Positions 28,613 to 38,271 of a DNA stretch of 64,000 bases are shown here, piece by piece (the first letter of the stretch is position 1; every line of letters starts with the position of its first letter). A program made the translations under genes and the position numbers. The notes under the pieces are model-generated. The model worked only from the letters and a program-made list of their open reading frames with translations, had not been told where the DNA came from and made no database searches. This DNA is from Opitutaceae bacterium. Lineage in GTDB: Bacteria; Verrucomicrobiota; Verrucomicrobiia; Opitutales; Opitutaceae. Location: contig JAQUYL010000001.1 in NCBI GenBank assembly GCA_028691845.1, positions 62,001 through 126,000 of the forward strand, in the 5' to 3' direction.

Positions 28613-31090
28613 ATGTATCTATCCGTTGTGGCTTCCCCTCTTGTGAAACGATTCTCCCTGCTGTTCAGCTTCCTCAGTCTGCTGCTGCTGGTGGCTGCAG
28701 TTGCAGGAGGGATTTTTTATTATAAAATGCGGCAGAGCCTGCCGCCGCTTGATGGCGAGGGGGTCGTGGCCGGACTGGGTGCCCCCGTGCGCATCGAACG
28801 CGATTCCCTGGGCGTGCCCACTCTCACGGGGGGCACGCGGACCGACGTCGCCGGCGCGCTCGGTTACGTGCATGCGCAGGACAGGTTTTTTCAAATGGAC
28901 GTGCTCCGCCGCCGCGCCGCGGGCGAACTCGCAGAGTTGTTCGGTGAGGCCGCCGTTCCGCTCGACTCCGCAGCGCGCCTGCATGGCTTTCGCGCCATCG
29001 CGCGGGAAGTGCTGGCCCGCACGCCGCCGGCCGAGCGCGCCATCGTCGACGCCTACGTCGCCGGCGTAAACGCCGGCCTCAACGCGCTCCGCGGGAAGCC
29101 CTGGGAGTACCTGGCGCTGCGCGCGGAGCCGGTTCCGTGGCAGGCGGAGGACACGGTCCTCACGGCCCACGCGCTGTGGCTCGACCTCCAGAAGGGGGAC
29201 GGCAGCTATGAACAATGCCTGCGTGCTGTACAATTCTCCCTCGGCAGCAGCGCGCTCAAATTCTTCGCCCCGCTCGGCTCGTCGTGGGATGCCGCGCTGG
29301 ATGGCTCCACCCTCGCCGAGGCGCCGACACCCCCGATCAAGCTCACCACTCCTCCGGCAAAAACCTCCGCGACGGCTCCGGCGCCCGCGCCTGACGCGGA
29401 GCTCGTTCCCGGCTCCAACAGTTGCGCCATCGCCGGCAGCCATACCGAGAACGGTGCTGCGCTGCTCGCGAACGACATGCACCTTCACCTCGGCGTGCCC
29501 AATGTCTGGTACCGGGCTTCGCTGAAGTGGACCGACGCCAACGGCGGCAGTCATCGCGTCACCGGCGTTACGCTGCCCGGCTCCCCCAACTGCATCGCCG
29601 GCAGCAACGGCCGCCTTGCGTGGGGTTTCACCAACGCCCAGATCGACACCTCCGATGTGGTCGTTGTCGAATCGGACGGCCTCGCGCAGGTCAAATATCG
29701 CACCGTCCGCGGCTGGGTCGACATCGCCGAACGCACTGAAACCATCAAGGTCAAGGGCGACAAACCCGTGCAACTCGTCGTGCGTTCGACCGAGTGGGGG
29801 CCGATTGTCAACGGCCCCGACCAGGACTTCCGCTACTACGCAATCCGCTGGAATGCGCACAATCCCGACGCCACAAACTTCGGCCTGCTCGATCTCGAAA
29901 CCGCAACCACCCTCGCGGACGGTCTTGCGGTGGCACACCGCTGCGGCATGCCGAATCAGAACATTCTCCTGGCGGATTCCACCGGCGCCATCGCCTGGAC
30001 GGTGACGGGCCGTATTCCGCGCCGGATCGGCTTCGACGGCCGGCTGCCGGTCTCGTGGACCTACAGCGACCGCAAATGGGACGGTTGGGTGAAACCCGAA
30101 GATGTTCCCACCCTCCAATTTTCCGGTAAAGATCTGCCGGGCGATGCCGCCACCGCGGGGGAAGGGCTGCTCTGGACAGCCAACAACCGTCCGCTCGGGG
30201 GCGCCGCCCTGAGCGTGCTGGGTGACGGCGGCTATGACAACGGTGCCCGGGCCGGCCAGATCCGGGACGATCTGCGCGCCCTCGTCGCCGCGGGCCGCAA
30301 GATCTCCCCTCAAGACCTGCTCGGGGTGCAGCTCGACGATCGCGCCGTGTTTCTCGAGCGCTGGCAGAAGCTCCTCCTCTCCGTCCTGACCGACCAGGTT
30401 GTCGCGAGCAAAAAGCCCCTCGCCGAAATGCGCGACACGGTGCGTCAGTGGAACGGGCATGCCGGCGTCGATTCGGCCGCCTACCATCTGGTGCGGGCGT
30501 GGCGCAGCCATGTAGCCGAACGCGTCTTCGCGCCGATCTTTGACCAAGCCGGGGCTTATTATGCCGATTTCCGCTACACGCAGTTGCATTACGAGGATCC
30601 CTTGTGGCGCCTCGTCAACGAACGTCCGGCCCGCCTGCTCGACCCGCTATTCCTTTCGTGGGACGATCTGCTGCTCTCCGCTGCCCGCGATGTGGTAGCC
30701 GACGCTGATCAGGCCGGCACTGCTCCCGCCCACTTTACCTGGGGGGCGCGCAACACGCTGCACATGCAACACCCCTTCAGCCGATTTCTTCCCGGCCCGG
30801 CGGCACGACTCCTCGACATGCCCGCCGAGGCTCTCCCCGGCGATAACAACATGCCGCGCGTGCAGAGCCCCGATTTTGGCGCCTCGGAACGCATGGTGGT
30901 GGCACCCGGGCATGAAGACGAGGGCCTCTTCCACATGCCGGGTGGCCAGAGCGGACATGTGCTCTCCCCCTACTACCGCGCCGGCCACGCCGCCTGGGCG
31001 CGGGGCGAGCCCTCGCCGTTTTTGCCCGGGCCGACGCAACACACCTTCGTGTTGAAGCCGGCCTCCGGGGAGGCCGCCGGACCCCAATGA
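28613..31090 (+). CDS. Penicillin acylase family protein (N-terminal nucleophile hydrolase)
   Basis: A membrane-anchored or periplasmic amidohydrolase of about 825 residues. A hydrophobic helix at about 14-38 (LFSFLSLLLLVAAVAGGIF) anchors it. The A-chain carries VPTLTGGTRTDVAGALGYVH and AQDRFFQMDVLRRRAAGELA. The autoprocessing point and nucleophile serine are in VPGSNSCAIAGSHT near residue 270, followed by ANDMHLHLGVPNVWY. Late motifs are LWTANNRPLGG and the C-terminal MPGGQSGHVLSPYY. Substrates of this family range from beta-lactams to acyl-homoserine lactones; quorum-signal degradation is possible but not shown. A proline-rich linker precedes the nucleophile. Confidence 0.88.
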   Translation: MYLSVVASPLVKRFSLLFSFLSLLLLVAAVAGGIFYYKMRQSLPPLDGEGVVAGLGAPVRIERDSLGVPTLTGGTRTDVAGALGYVHAQDRFFQMDVLRRRAAGELAELFGEAAVPLDSAARLHGFRAIAREVLARTPPAERAIVDAYVAGVNAGLNALRGKPWEYLALRAEPVPWQAEDTVLTAHALWLDLQKGDGSYEQCLRAVQFSLGSSALKFFAPLGSSWDAALDGSTLAEAPTPPIKLTTPPAKTSATAPAPAPDAELVPGSNSCAIAGSHTENGAALLANDMHLHLGVPNVWYRASLKWTDANGGSHRVTGVTLPGSPNCIAGSNGRLAWGFTNAQIDTSDVVVVESDGLAQVKYRTVRGWVDIAERTETIKVKGDKPVQLVVRSTEWGPIVNGPDQDFRYYAIRWNAHNPDATNFGLLDLETATTLADGLAVAHRCGMPNQNILLADSTGAIAWTVTGRIPRRIGFDGRLPVSWTYSDRKWDGWVKPEDVPTLQFSGKDLPGDAATAGEGLLWTANNRPLGGAALSVLGDGGYDNGARAGQIRDDLRALVAAGRKISPQDLLGVQLDDRAVFLERWQKLLLSVLTDQVVASKKPLAEMRDTVRQWNGHAGVDSAAYHLVRAWRSHVAERVFAPIFDQAGAYYADFRYTQLHYEDPLWRLVNERPARLLDPLFLSWDDLLLSAARDVVADADQAGTAPAHFTWGARNTLHMQHPFSRFLPGPAARLLDMPAEALPGDNNMPRVQSPDFGASERMVVAPGHEDEGLFHMPGGQSGHVLSPYYRAGHAAWARGEPSPFLPGPTQHTFVLKPASGEAAGPQ

Positions 31091-31115
31091 CCTCCGGCGT
31101 CCCTTCGCTTTTCTG

Positions 31116-31733
31116 ATGCCCCTCCGCATCCTCCGCCATCCGCTCGCCGACCACATCCTCGCCCGCCTGCGCGACCGGAACACCAATCCGGCGCTATTCC
31201 GTTCGCTGAGTTACCAGCTCTCCCTGATGCTCGCGCTGGAGGCCACGCGGGAGCTTCCAGCCGCAGAGAAGGAAATCGAAACTCCGCTTGAGGCCACGAA
31301 GGTTCGCGTACTCGTCCAGCCGCTGGCCGTGATCCCCATCCTGCGTGCCGGACTCGGCATGGTGCAGCCATTTCTCGACCTGTTTCCAGACATCAGCGTG
31401 GGCTATGTCGGGCTTGAGCGCGATCATGCAACCGCCATTGCCCGCAGCTACTACTGCAAACTCCCGCCTCTCAGGGGCCGCCGCGTGATCGTGGTCGACC
31501 CGATGCTTGCCACCGGCGGTTCCGCGGTCCAGGCGCTCGACGTGATCAAGGCGGCCGGCGCGCTGGATCTCGCGCTCGTCTGCATCGTCGCGGCGCCCGA
31601 GGGGATAGCGGCTGTTGCCGCGAAACACCCGGAGGTGCCGGTTTTCGTCGCGGCGCTCGACCGGGAACTGAACAGCCGGAAGTACATCCTCCCCGGCCTG
31701 GGCGATTTCGGCGACCGGCTGTACGGGACGTGA
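31116..31733 (+). CDS. upp: Uracil phosphoribosyltransferase
   Basis: This cytoplasmic salvage enzyme makes UMP from uracil and PRPP. It has 205 residues, normal length. The PRPP-binding loop is VVDPMLATGGSAVQALD, preceded by VIPILRAGLGMVQPFLDLFP, and the uracil-binding end is YILPGLGDFGDRLYGT. It begins 25 bases after the acylase gene, but no functional link is known. Confidence 0.95.
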   Translation: MPLRILRHPLADHILARLRDRNTNPALFRSLSYQLSLMLALEATRELPAAEKEIETPLEATKVRVLVQPLAVIPILRAGLGMVQPFLDLFPDISVGYVGLERDHATAIARSYYCKLPPLRGRRVIVVDPMLATGGSAVQALDVIKAAGALDLALVCIVAAPEGIAAVAAKHPEVPVFVAALDRELNSRKYILPGLGDFGDRLYGT

Positions 31734-31867
31734 AACATTCGGGGGCGAGCGCGCCGCTCCGCAAGCGCCTCACCGGCCATGAAATCCGCTGCCCCGGCCC
31801 TCGCGGTCGAGGTTGACAGGACGTCGGCGCCATTGTTCTTAGAACCAATACTCCCACTGAAACCATC

Positions 31868-32320
31868 ATGACCAAGAAATCCATAGGACTCCTCGCACTC
31901 GTGGCCTCCCTGTTTGCTGCCGGCATCCTGCTGGCGCAATCCGGCGCGCCCAAATTCGACGTGACGACAGCGTCGGCCCCGAAGCAGCAGAAGCTCGTCC
32001 GCGTTTGCACGTTGAACACGATTGAAGCCAACCAGGAATTCCAGGCCAACGTGCAGCTGATGCAGGCACAGCGACAGCAGGCCATCGAACTGAACTCCGC
32101 GATGGAGAAGGAAACCGCCGCGGACAAGAAGAAGGAGATGAAGGCCAAGCTCGACGAATTGATGGCCAAGCTCAACGAGAACAACCAGAAGATGATCAAG
32201 GCCTACGGTTTCTCCCTGGACCGCAGCTACACCATGGTGATCGAGAAGGCGCACGTCTACATGGCTGTGACTGACGAGGAAGCCGCCAAGATCGAAAAGG
32301 AACAGGCCGACAAGAAATAA
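31868..32320 (+). CDS. Exported Skp/OmpH-like coiled-coil protein
   Basis: A 150-residue exported protein. The signal peptide is about 1-24 (GLLALVASLFAAGILLAQS). A charged alpha-helical middle at about 55-115 (QANVQLMQAQRQQAIELNSA, DKKKEMKAKLDELMAKLNEN) should form a coiled coil, as in the Skp/OmpH chaperones of outer-membrane proteins. The domain is shorter than true Skp and is not followed by lpxD, so the chaperone role is a guess. A TTGACA at 31813-31818 could be the -35 box, although the -10 is poor. Confidence 0.6.
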   Translation: MTKKSIGLLALVASLFAAGILLAQSGAPKFDVTTASAPKQQKLVRVCTLNTIEANQEFQANVQLMQAQRQQAIELNSAMEKETAADKKKEMKAKLDELMAKLNENNQKMIKAYGFSLDRSYTMVIEKAHVYMAVTDEEAAKIEKEQADKK

Positions 32321-32373
32321 GGCCCCGGCCTGTTTTCGTGCTGTTTCCCGGCGCACGTGGTCCATCCTTCGCC

Positions 32374-33255
32374 ATGACCATCGACCGCCCTGGCCTCATC
32401 GTCGCCGACCACTGGCGGGATTACCAGTTGCTCGACTGTGGTGACGGCCTGAAGCAGGAGCGCTGGGGGCCCTACGTGCTGGTGCGTCCCGATCCGCAGA
32501 TCATCTGGCCGCGGGCCGGAGGCGAAAAACGCTGGGAGGACTGGGATGGCTTCTACCACCGCAGCGAAAGCGGTGGAGGCAAGTGGGAGTTCCGCACCAA
32601 GCTGCCCGACGAATGGACGATCCGCTACGGGTCGCTGACCTTCCGCATTCACCCCACCGGCTTCAAACACACGGGCCTCTTCCCCGAGCAGGCCGTGAAT
32701 TGGGACTGGTTTACCGCCAAGCTCAAGGCCGCGAACCGGCCGGTGACGGTGCTCAATCTTTTCGGCTACACGGGGGCGGCCACGATCGCCGCGGCAGCGG
32801 CCGGCGCCAGCGTCTGTCACGTCGATGCCGCCGAGGGCATGGTCAAATGGTGCCGCGAAAACGCCGCGCGCTCCGGCCTCGCGGACGCGCCCATCCGCTA
32901 CATCGTCGACGACTGCCTGAAATTTGTGCGCCGCGAACAGCGTCGCGGGCGGCGCTACGACGCCGTCATCATGGACCCGCCCACCTACGGGCGCGGCGGC
33001 AGCGGAGAACTCTGGCGGCTGGAGGACCACCTGTGGGAACTGCTCGTTGAAACCCAAAAGCTCCTCAGCGACCGGCCGCTGTTTTTCCTCCTCAACGCCT
33101 ATACGGCGCGCCTCTCGCCGGTCGTTGGCACCAACCTGCTCGCGGCCCTCCTCGGCGATGCGGGCGGCCGCATCTCCGGCGGGGAGGTCGGCCTCCCGAT
33201 CCAGCGCGATGGCCGCATTCTCCCCTGCGGCATCTTCGCCCGCTGGGAGAGTTAA
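32374..33255 (+). CDS. Class I SAM-dependent methyltransferase, RlmI/RlmK-like
   Basis: A 293-residue methyltransferase related to the 23S rRNA cytosine-C5/guanine methyltransferases. Motif I is VLNLFGYTGAATIAAAAAGA, followed by HVDAAEGMVKWCRENA. The catalytic-loop motif is VIMDPPTYGRGGSGELW. Upstream, RIHPTGFKHTGLFPEQAVNW is typical of this branch, which often lacks the PUA domain, as here. ATG 32374 is used because the preceding frame is short and unrelated. Target most likely rRNA. Confidence 0.8.
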   Translation: MTIDRPGLIVADHWRDYQLLDCGDGLKQERWGPYVLVRPDPQIIWPRAGGEKRWEDWDGFYHRSESGGGKWEFRTKLPDEWTIRYGSLTFRIHPTGFKHTGLFPEQAVNWDWFTAKLKAANRPVTVLNLFGYTGAATIAAAAAGASVCHVDAAEGMVKWCRENAARSGLADAPIRYIVDDCLKFVRREQRRGRRYDAVIMDPPTYGRGGSGELWRLEDHLWELLVETQKLLSDRPLFFLLNAYTARLSPVVGTNLLAALLGDAGGRISGGEVGLPIQRDGRILPCGIFARWES

Positions 33256-33335
33256 TTTGACCGCGGACCGCCCGAGTGGCACTGATGGCTCCTTCCCGTT
33301 CCGGGTTCACCCGCAGCCTCCACGGTTTTCCTGCC

Positions 33336-34061
33336 ATGTCTCTGCCTGATTCCTATTTCAACCAAGTCCAGGTCCTGCTGGAAAAGGCGCGCGCCACCAA
33401 CGCCGCCACCCTGAAAAAGCTCGGCGCAAGCATCGGCGCCTCGGTGGCCAAAGGCGGCGTCATTCACACCTTCGGCAGCGGCCACAGCGAGGTCATCGGC
33501 CGCGAAATCATCGGCCGGGCCGGCGGCCTCGTCTGCGTCAGCGGCCTCTACGACACCACCGGCGGCTTCATCGAGAATCTGGTTGGTTACGGCACCAAGC
33601 TCGCCGAACGATATGACCGGCTGCACGGCCTCCGGGCCGGCGAGACGATCATCGTCATTTCCAATTCGGGAAAGAATTCGTCCCCGATCGAGGTGGCGCT
33701 CTATGCGAAAAAAAATGGCCTACAGGTTGTCGGCCTGACCTGCGTCGAGATGTCCCGGACCGCTCAGACTGTCCACCCCGATGGGAAGAAACTGCATGAA
33801 CTGGCCGACGACGTGCTCGACAACTGCGGCACGCGGGGCGACGCCATCGTCGCGGTCGCCGGCGATGTGCGGGCCGGCCCGACGTCGACCATCGTCGGGA
33901 CCCTATTGCTCAACCTGCTCTCGCTTGAGATCATCGACTGGCTGAAGGCCAACGGCCACCCGCTGCCGATCCTCCGCAGCCAGAATCTGCCCGGGGCCAT
34001 CGAATACAATCGTTCCCTGGCGGAGAAATACAAAGGCCGCCTGAGCCGCGCCCTAGCCTGA
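33336..34061 (+). CDS. SIS-domain sugar-phosphate isomerase/binding protein (UPF0309 type)
   Basis: A 241-residue cytoplasmic SIS-domain protein. GGVIHTFGSGHSEVIGREII is the first phosphosugar loop, ETIIVISNSGKNSSPIEVAL the second. The family (sugar isomerase domain-containing, UPF0309) resembles MurQ etherases and amino-sugar isomerases. The next gene is a BadF/GlcNAc-kinase-like ATPase, so the pair probably recycles amino sugars of the cell wall. ATG 33336 gives MSLPDSYFNQV, the usual N-terminus. Confidence 0.82.
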   Translation: MSLPDSYFNQVQVLLEKARATNAATLKKLGASIGASVAKGGVIHTFGSGHSEVIGREIIGRAGGLVCVSGLYDTTGGFIENLVGYGTKLAERYDRLHGLRAGETIIVISNSGKNSSPIEVALYAKKNGLQVVGLTCVEMSRTAQTVHPDGKKLHELADDVLDNCGTRGDAIVAVAGDVRAGPTSTIVGTLLLNLLSLEIIDWLKANGHPLPILRSQNLPGAIEYNRSLAEKYKGRLSRALA

Positions 34062-34118
34062 GGTCTTCCACCAGCCACCCCGTCGCCTCCAAATAGCACT
34101 TTGGTCTTCTGCGATTTC

Positions 34119-35069
34119 GTGTCCTTCCCGGGTTCCAATTCCTACAAGATCGGCGTCGACGGCGGGGGCACCAAGACCGAGTGCATCCTGGTCGATCCCC
34201 GCGGCGAGATCGTCGCCCGCCAGACATTCCCCGGGTGCAATCCCAGCCAGACCGGCCCGGAGCGGGCCCGTGCCATTTTGCTCGGCGCGCTCGGCGCCCT
34301 GACCGCCGCGCGCCCTTCGTCCGTCGTCGGCTCATGTCTTTTCTGCATGGCCGGCAGCCGGGCGTTCTGGAACGAGACCGCGGCTGGTCTGAAGGGATTC
34401 GGCATGGTGACCGCCACTGACGATTCCGTGCCGGTCCTTGAGCTTGCCACCGGTGGCGGTCCCGGACTCGTACTGCATGCGGGCACCGGTTCGTTTGTGG
34501 CCGCCCGATCCCCGGACGGCCGGGTTCACTATGCGGGCGGACTGGGATGGCGTTTCGGGGATCCGGGCAGCGCGCACGACCTCGGTCGACGCGCCATTGC
34601 CAGGGCACTGCTCGAACTTCAGGGCTGGAGAAAGCCAACGCGGCTGGGTGACGCCCTCAGGGCCCATACCGATCTGGCCGAGGCGGGCGCCGTCACGCGC
34701 CTTTTCTACCACGGGTCCGAGGCCAACGCCAAAATCAGTTCGTTCGCCCCACGGGTGATTGAACTCGCGGCCCAGGACGACGCGGCCGCCCGGGATATTG
34801 TCATCGAGTCGCTCGCCGGGCTGGGTGATCTTGTCGATGGCGTTCTGGCCCGTTTGTTTCCCGCTTCGCGCCTCCCGCCTTCCGTCTCGCCGCCCGCGCC
34901 CCTGGCCCCTCCACCTCCCCTCGGTGTCAGCGGCCCCATCCTCAACAGTCCTCCCGCGGTTGCGGCACTGCGCAAATTGGCCGGGGTTCGCGGGTGGCGC
35001 GTCGGCCTCCGTTTCATCACTGATCCACCCGTCGAAGGGATCCGGCGCCTGCTGATGAAGGGAGGTTGA
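34119..35069 (+). CDS. BadF/BcrA-type ATPase, N-acetylglucosamine-kinase-like
   Basis: A sugar-kinase-fold protein of about 316 residues. The phosphate-1 motif IGVDGGGTKTECILVD is followed by CNPSQTGPERARAILLG; phosphate-2 lies in LVLHAGTGSFVAARSPDG, and GGLGWRFGDPGSAHDLGRRA is the conserved block of GlcNAc-kinase-like members. Partnered with the SIS protein it suggests amino-sugar salvage. The start is uncertain: GTG 34119 or TTG 34101; no ATG precedes the fold. A proline-rich stretch near the C-terminus (SPPAPLAPPPPLG) is unusual. Confidence 0.78.
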   Translation: MSFPGSNSYKIGVDGGGTKTECILVDPRGEIVARQTFPGCNPSQTGPERARAILLGALGALTAARPSSVVGSCLFCMAGSRAFWNETAAGLKGFGMVTATDDSVPVLELATGGGPGLVLHAGTGSFVAARSPDGRVHYAGGLGWRFGDPGSAHDLGRRAIARALLELQGWRKPTRLGDALRAHTDLAEAGAVTRLFYHGSEANAKISSFAPRVIELAAQDDAAARDIVIESLAGLGDLVDGVLARLFPASRLPPSVSPPAPLAPPPPLGVSGPILNSPPAVAALRKLAGVRGWRVGLRFITDPPVEGIRRLLMKGG

Positions 35070-35218
35070 ACCGCAGCCCGGCGGGCAGCTGAAGGGCTTC
35101 CCGATCAGTCTTCCATTCCAGGCCTGCCTGCCGCGACCGGGTTTTCCAGGATCGACGGCAGCACTTCCCCGGCACCGGCGGGATTGCCTTGGCCCACCGC
35201 ATGCGTAGCTTTCCCCCC

Positions 35219-36310
35219 ATGACCAACGTCGTCACCCGGAATCCCAACCAGCGCACCGATCGCAAGCCCGGGGTGCCGGTGAGCGATGCGTTACGGGATT
35301 ATTTGCGGCATTATCGACGGGAGCGGGAGCTGTCCGTATCCTACGCCGCCCTGCGAAATTTTCACGAGACGGTGCCGCTGGTCGACGCGGAGGGGCACCC
35401 GACGCTCTGGGAAACAGTGGCTTATCGCGCCGAAGACATGCCGCAGCTCAACGACGGGTTGAAGCGCATCTATGCGTTGCTCCGGGTCGACGGCGATTTT
35501 TCGGTCATGCAGCACCTTTACATCGATCGCGTCGATTTCTGCAGCTTCGGCAACTCGATGCCGTTCCGCATCCGCATCGTCAATGCCTACAACGACAACC
35601 AGGACTATTTCTACATCAAGCAGGCCGACGCCTCGCGGATTTACGGCCTCGAACTCGAGCATTTGCTGTCGCCGAACCGTCTGAATTACTTCACCTCCGG
35701 CAGCACGCTGGTCGAGGAGCACATCGCCGGCATCCCGGGCGATGTGTTCATCCAACACTGGCTGCACCGGCCCGACGTCAGGCCGATCCGCATCGCCAAG
35801 GAACTTGTGAAGTTCAACGAGCGCTGTTTCGTCCGCCTGCTGGGCGACATGCGCTCCTATAATTTCGTCTTCATCATCACGCCCGATTTCGAAGACGTCC
35901 AGGTGCGCATCCGTCCGCTGGACTTCGACCAGCAGTCCTACAACGGTCGCAAAAACTATTACTTGCCGCAATTCTTCAAGGAGAACGCCCCTCTCGTGCT
36001 CTATTGCGCCCGCCATCTTCACATCCAGACTGCCCGCCAGTACCAGCGCGAGGAGCAGGCGCTCATGCTGCAGCGCGCTGATCTGGCCGCCCAGCGGCTG
36101 GACACGCTGCTCCATGCCATGGCTGGCGATCCCCTTGCGCCCCCGGAGAAAGTGCGGACCCTCCGCGAGGGCCTGGCCGAACATTTCCATACCTCCAGCT
36201 ACCTGCGTTGTGCGTCGATGGGAGCCCTCGTGCGCGAAAATCTCGAGACGATCCGGCACCAGCTCAACCAACCCCAGCCCATTGCGAAGGCGGAGGAGAT
36301 CACCCTCTGA
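35219..36310 (+). CDS. Uncharacterised protein, possibly kinase-like
   Basis: I do not recognise this 363-residue soluble protein. It has no signal peptide or membrane helix. Two segments, LGDMRSYNFVFIITPDFEDV and RIRPLDFDQQSYNGR, are spaced like the catalytic loop and metal-binding DFD of aminoglycoside-phosphotransferase-like kinases, though the first aspartate context is not canonical. VEEHIAGIPGDVFIQHWL could be a lid region. The C-terminal third is helical and rich in Arg, Gln and Leu. Gene neighbours do not help: amino-sugar genes upstream and a lipoprotein downstream. The start ATG 35219 follows a TCCCCCC tract without a Shine-Dalgarno sequence. Confidence 0.7.
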   Translation: MTNVVTRNPNQRTDRKPGVPVSDALRDYLRHYRRERELSVSYAALRNFHETVPLVDAEGHPTLWETVAYRAEDMPQLNDGLKRIYALLRVDGDFSVMQHLYIDRVDFCSFGNSMPFRIRIVNAYNDNQDYFYIKQADASRIYGLELEHLLSPNRLNYFTSGSTLVEEHIAGIPGDVFIQHWLHRPDVRPIRIAKELVKFNERCFVRLLGDMRSYNFVFIITPDFEDVQVRIRPLDFDQQSYNGRKNYYLPQFFKENAPLVLYCARHLHIQTARQYQREEQALMLQRADLAAQRLDTLLHAMAGDPLAPPEKVRTLREGLAEHFHTSSYLRCASMGALVRENLETIRHQLNQPQPIAKAEEITL

Positions 36311-36345
36311 CCGCCCGCGCGCAGCTGCAAGAAACCCAGCGCCCG

Positions 36346-36798
36346 ATGTCTGCCGCCATCCGAAAACTCCCGCTTCTCACCGCCGTCCTTGCCAGCCTCT
36401 GGCTGGGCTTCGGCTGCGCCCATGACCCGGAAAAACTCCCGCCCCCGCGGGCATATGGGGATATCGACCGTTCATTCGACAAGAGGACGATCACCGCCGA
36501 ACGGGGCGATGCCGTGCGCATCAACCTGCCCTCCACCGCCGGCAGCGGTTTCACCTGGCGGGTCGTCAGCAACAATTCCTACGTGCTCCGCCAGATCGCC
36601 GACCCCGCATTCCAGGCCGACCACCCGCAACTCGCCGGCTCGTCCGGCACCACCACGGTTGTTTTCCAGGCCATCAATGCCGGCTGGAGCGTCGTGCGGC
36701 TGGTCAACATGCGCGGAGACGAATCCACCGTGACCGCCGAAAACATCTTCGAGGTGGTTGTCCACGTCGTACCCCCGAAGGCCCCGCCAAAATCGTAA
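36346..36798 (+). CDS. Chagasin-like protease-inhibitor lipoprotein (I42 family)
   Basis: A 150-residue lipoprotein: a signal peptide ending LGFGC gives a lipobox cysteine at about 25. The body has the three loops of the I42/chagasin fold: NLPSTAGSGFTWRVVSNNS, then GSSGTTTVVFQAINAGWSVV, and a final beta strand. Chagasins block papain-like cysteine proteases; bacterial members are little studied. The ATG at 36346 starts the signal peptide. The frame upstream of it overlaps the previous gene. Confidence 0.75.
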   Translation: MSAAIRKLPLLTAVLASLWLGFGCAHDPEKLPPPRAYGDIDRSFDKRTITAERGDAVRINLPSTAGSGFTWRVVSNNSYVLRQIADPAFQADHPQLAGSSGTTTVVFQAINAGWSVVRLVNMRGDESTVTAENIFEVVVHVVPPKAPPKS

Positions 36799-37071
36799 CA
36801 GCATCGCTCCATCCCCAGGTGTTGGATCGGGCCATCCTTGTACCCGCCGGCACCACCTTCCGCGCGGCCGACGCGCTGGCCGGGAGCGCGAAGGATCCGG
36901 GGTTTCCCCTCCGTCGTGAGGCATTTCACCTTCATATTCAGATTCCTTTCTTTTAACCCTAAACGATTCATCACCAGGGGCCTGGGTCTTCGCTTTTCGC
37001 GCCGCCCCGTCATATGACGAGTTTCGGTTTTGCGAACGCCGCCCAGATGTGGTTTCCCTGTTCCTTCCGGC

Positions 37072-38271
37072 ATGACAGACGACGACAAATCTGCCCCTGA
37101 CTCCCCAGCCGGCCCCACCACCAGCCTCTTGGTCGCGCCGCGCGATTTCGTCTGCATGCAGCCGTTCATCTTCGAGAGCGGACAGACCCTGCCCGGCTTT
37201 ACGCTCCGTTATGAAACCTATGGCGCGCTCAACGCCGCGCGGGACAACAGCATCATCGTCTGCCACGCGCTCAGCGGCGACCACCACTGCGCAGGCCGGC
37301 ACGCCCCCGGAGACCGCAAGCCCGGCTGGTGGGACAATCTGATCGGTCCCGGCAAGGCGGTCGACACCAACCGCTTTTTCGTCGTCTGCGCCAACGTCCT
37401 CGGCGGTTGCCGCGGCTCCTCCGGCCCGTCTTCGATCAACCCGGCCACGGGCCGAAGTTTCGGCATCTCGTTCCCCTTTGTCACCATTCGCGATATGGTG
37501 CGCGCCCAGAAAATCCTGTGCGAACACCTCGGCCTCTCCTCGGTCTACGCCGTCCTTGGCGGCTCAATGGGAGGAATGCAGGCGCTGCAGTGGGCCATCG
37601 AGTATCCGTCCTTCGTGCGCAAGATCATTCCCATGGCCTGCACGGCCCGCGAAAGCGCCCAGGCCATTGCCTTCAATGAGGTGGGCCGCCAGGCGATCAT
37701 GCAGGATCCCGACTGGCATGGCGGCGGGTATCTGGCGGGCGCCGGACCGCGGGTCGGCCTCGCCGTGGCCCGCATGATGGCCCACATCACCTACCTTTCC
37801 GACACATCGATGGACCGCAAATTCGGCCGCCGGAAAAAGGAGACCGCCGCGGCCGACGCCTACAACTTCGACGTCCAGTTCGAGGTGGAGAGCTACCTGC
37901 GGCACCAGGGCCAGGCCTTCATCAACCGCTTCGACGCCAACAGCTATCTCTATATCACCCGCGCCCTCGATCACTTCGACCTGGCCGAAGCCTACGGTTC
38001 GCTGGAGGAGTCCTTCCGCTCCGTTGAGGCCGAAACCTTGGTGGTGGGGTTCACCTCCGACTGGCTCTTTCCCCCGGATCAAAACCGCACGATCGTGCAT
38101 GCGCTCCTCCGGGCGGGCAAACGCGCCAGCTACGCCGAACTCACGACCGATCTCGGCCACGACTCCTTCCTCCTCGAGTCGGAGGATCTCTACGACCTTG
38201 TGCACGGCTTCCTCGAATGCGCCCCGGTCGCCGCGCCCGCCCCCGCCCCGGCAACCGATTCCCGCCCATGA
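37072..38271 (+). CDS. metX: Homoserine O-acetyltransferase (or succinyltransferase)
   Basis: MetX activates homoserine for methionine synthesis. It has 399 residues. The alpha/beta-hydrolase nucleophile is Ser165 in VLGGSMGGMQALQW; the catalytic aspartate is in VGFTSDWLFPPDQN and the histidine in TDLGHDSFLLE. ALSGDHHCAGRH near 66 is a family motif. It overlaps metW by four bases, the usual metX-metW pair. The 273-base gap upstream (36799-37071) has no riboswitch that I can identify. Acetyl versus succinyl specificity cannot be settled by eye. Confidence 0.92.
   Translation: MTDDDKSAPDSPAGPTTSLLVAPRDFVCMQPFIFESGQTLPGFTLRYETYGALNAARDNSIIVCHALSGDHHCAGRHAPGDRKPGWWDNLIGPGKAVDTNRFFVVCANVLGGCRGSSGPSSINPATGRSFGISFPFVTIRDMVRAQKILCEHLGLSSVYAVLGGSMGGMQALQWAIEYPSFVRKIIPMACTARESAQAIAFNEVGRQAIMQDPDWHGGGYLAGAGPRVGLAVARMMAHITYLSDTSMDRKFGRRKKETAAADAYNFDVQFEVESYLRHQGQAFINRFDANSYLYITRALDHFDLAEAYGSLEESFRSVEAETLVVGFTSDWLFPPDQNRTIVHALLRAGKRASYAELTTDLGHDSFLLESEDLYDLVHGFLECAPVAAPAPAPATDSRP

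Noticed and set aside
36579-37169. Minus-strand frame of 196 codons across the gap before metX, with an AAAGGAA sequence before an inner ATG
   Set aside because: It overlaps the chagasin-like gene and metX start, has low-complexity Gly/Arg content and no family features.
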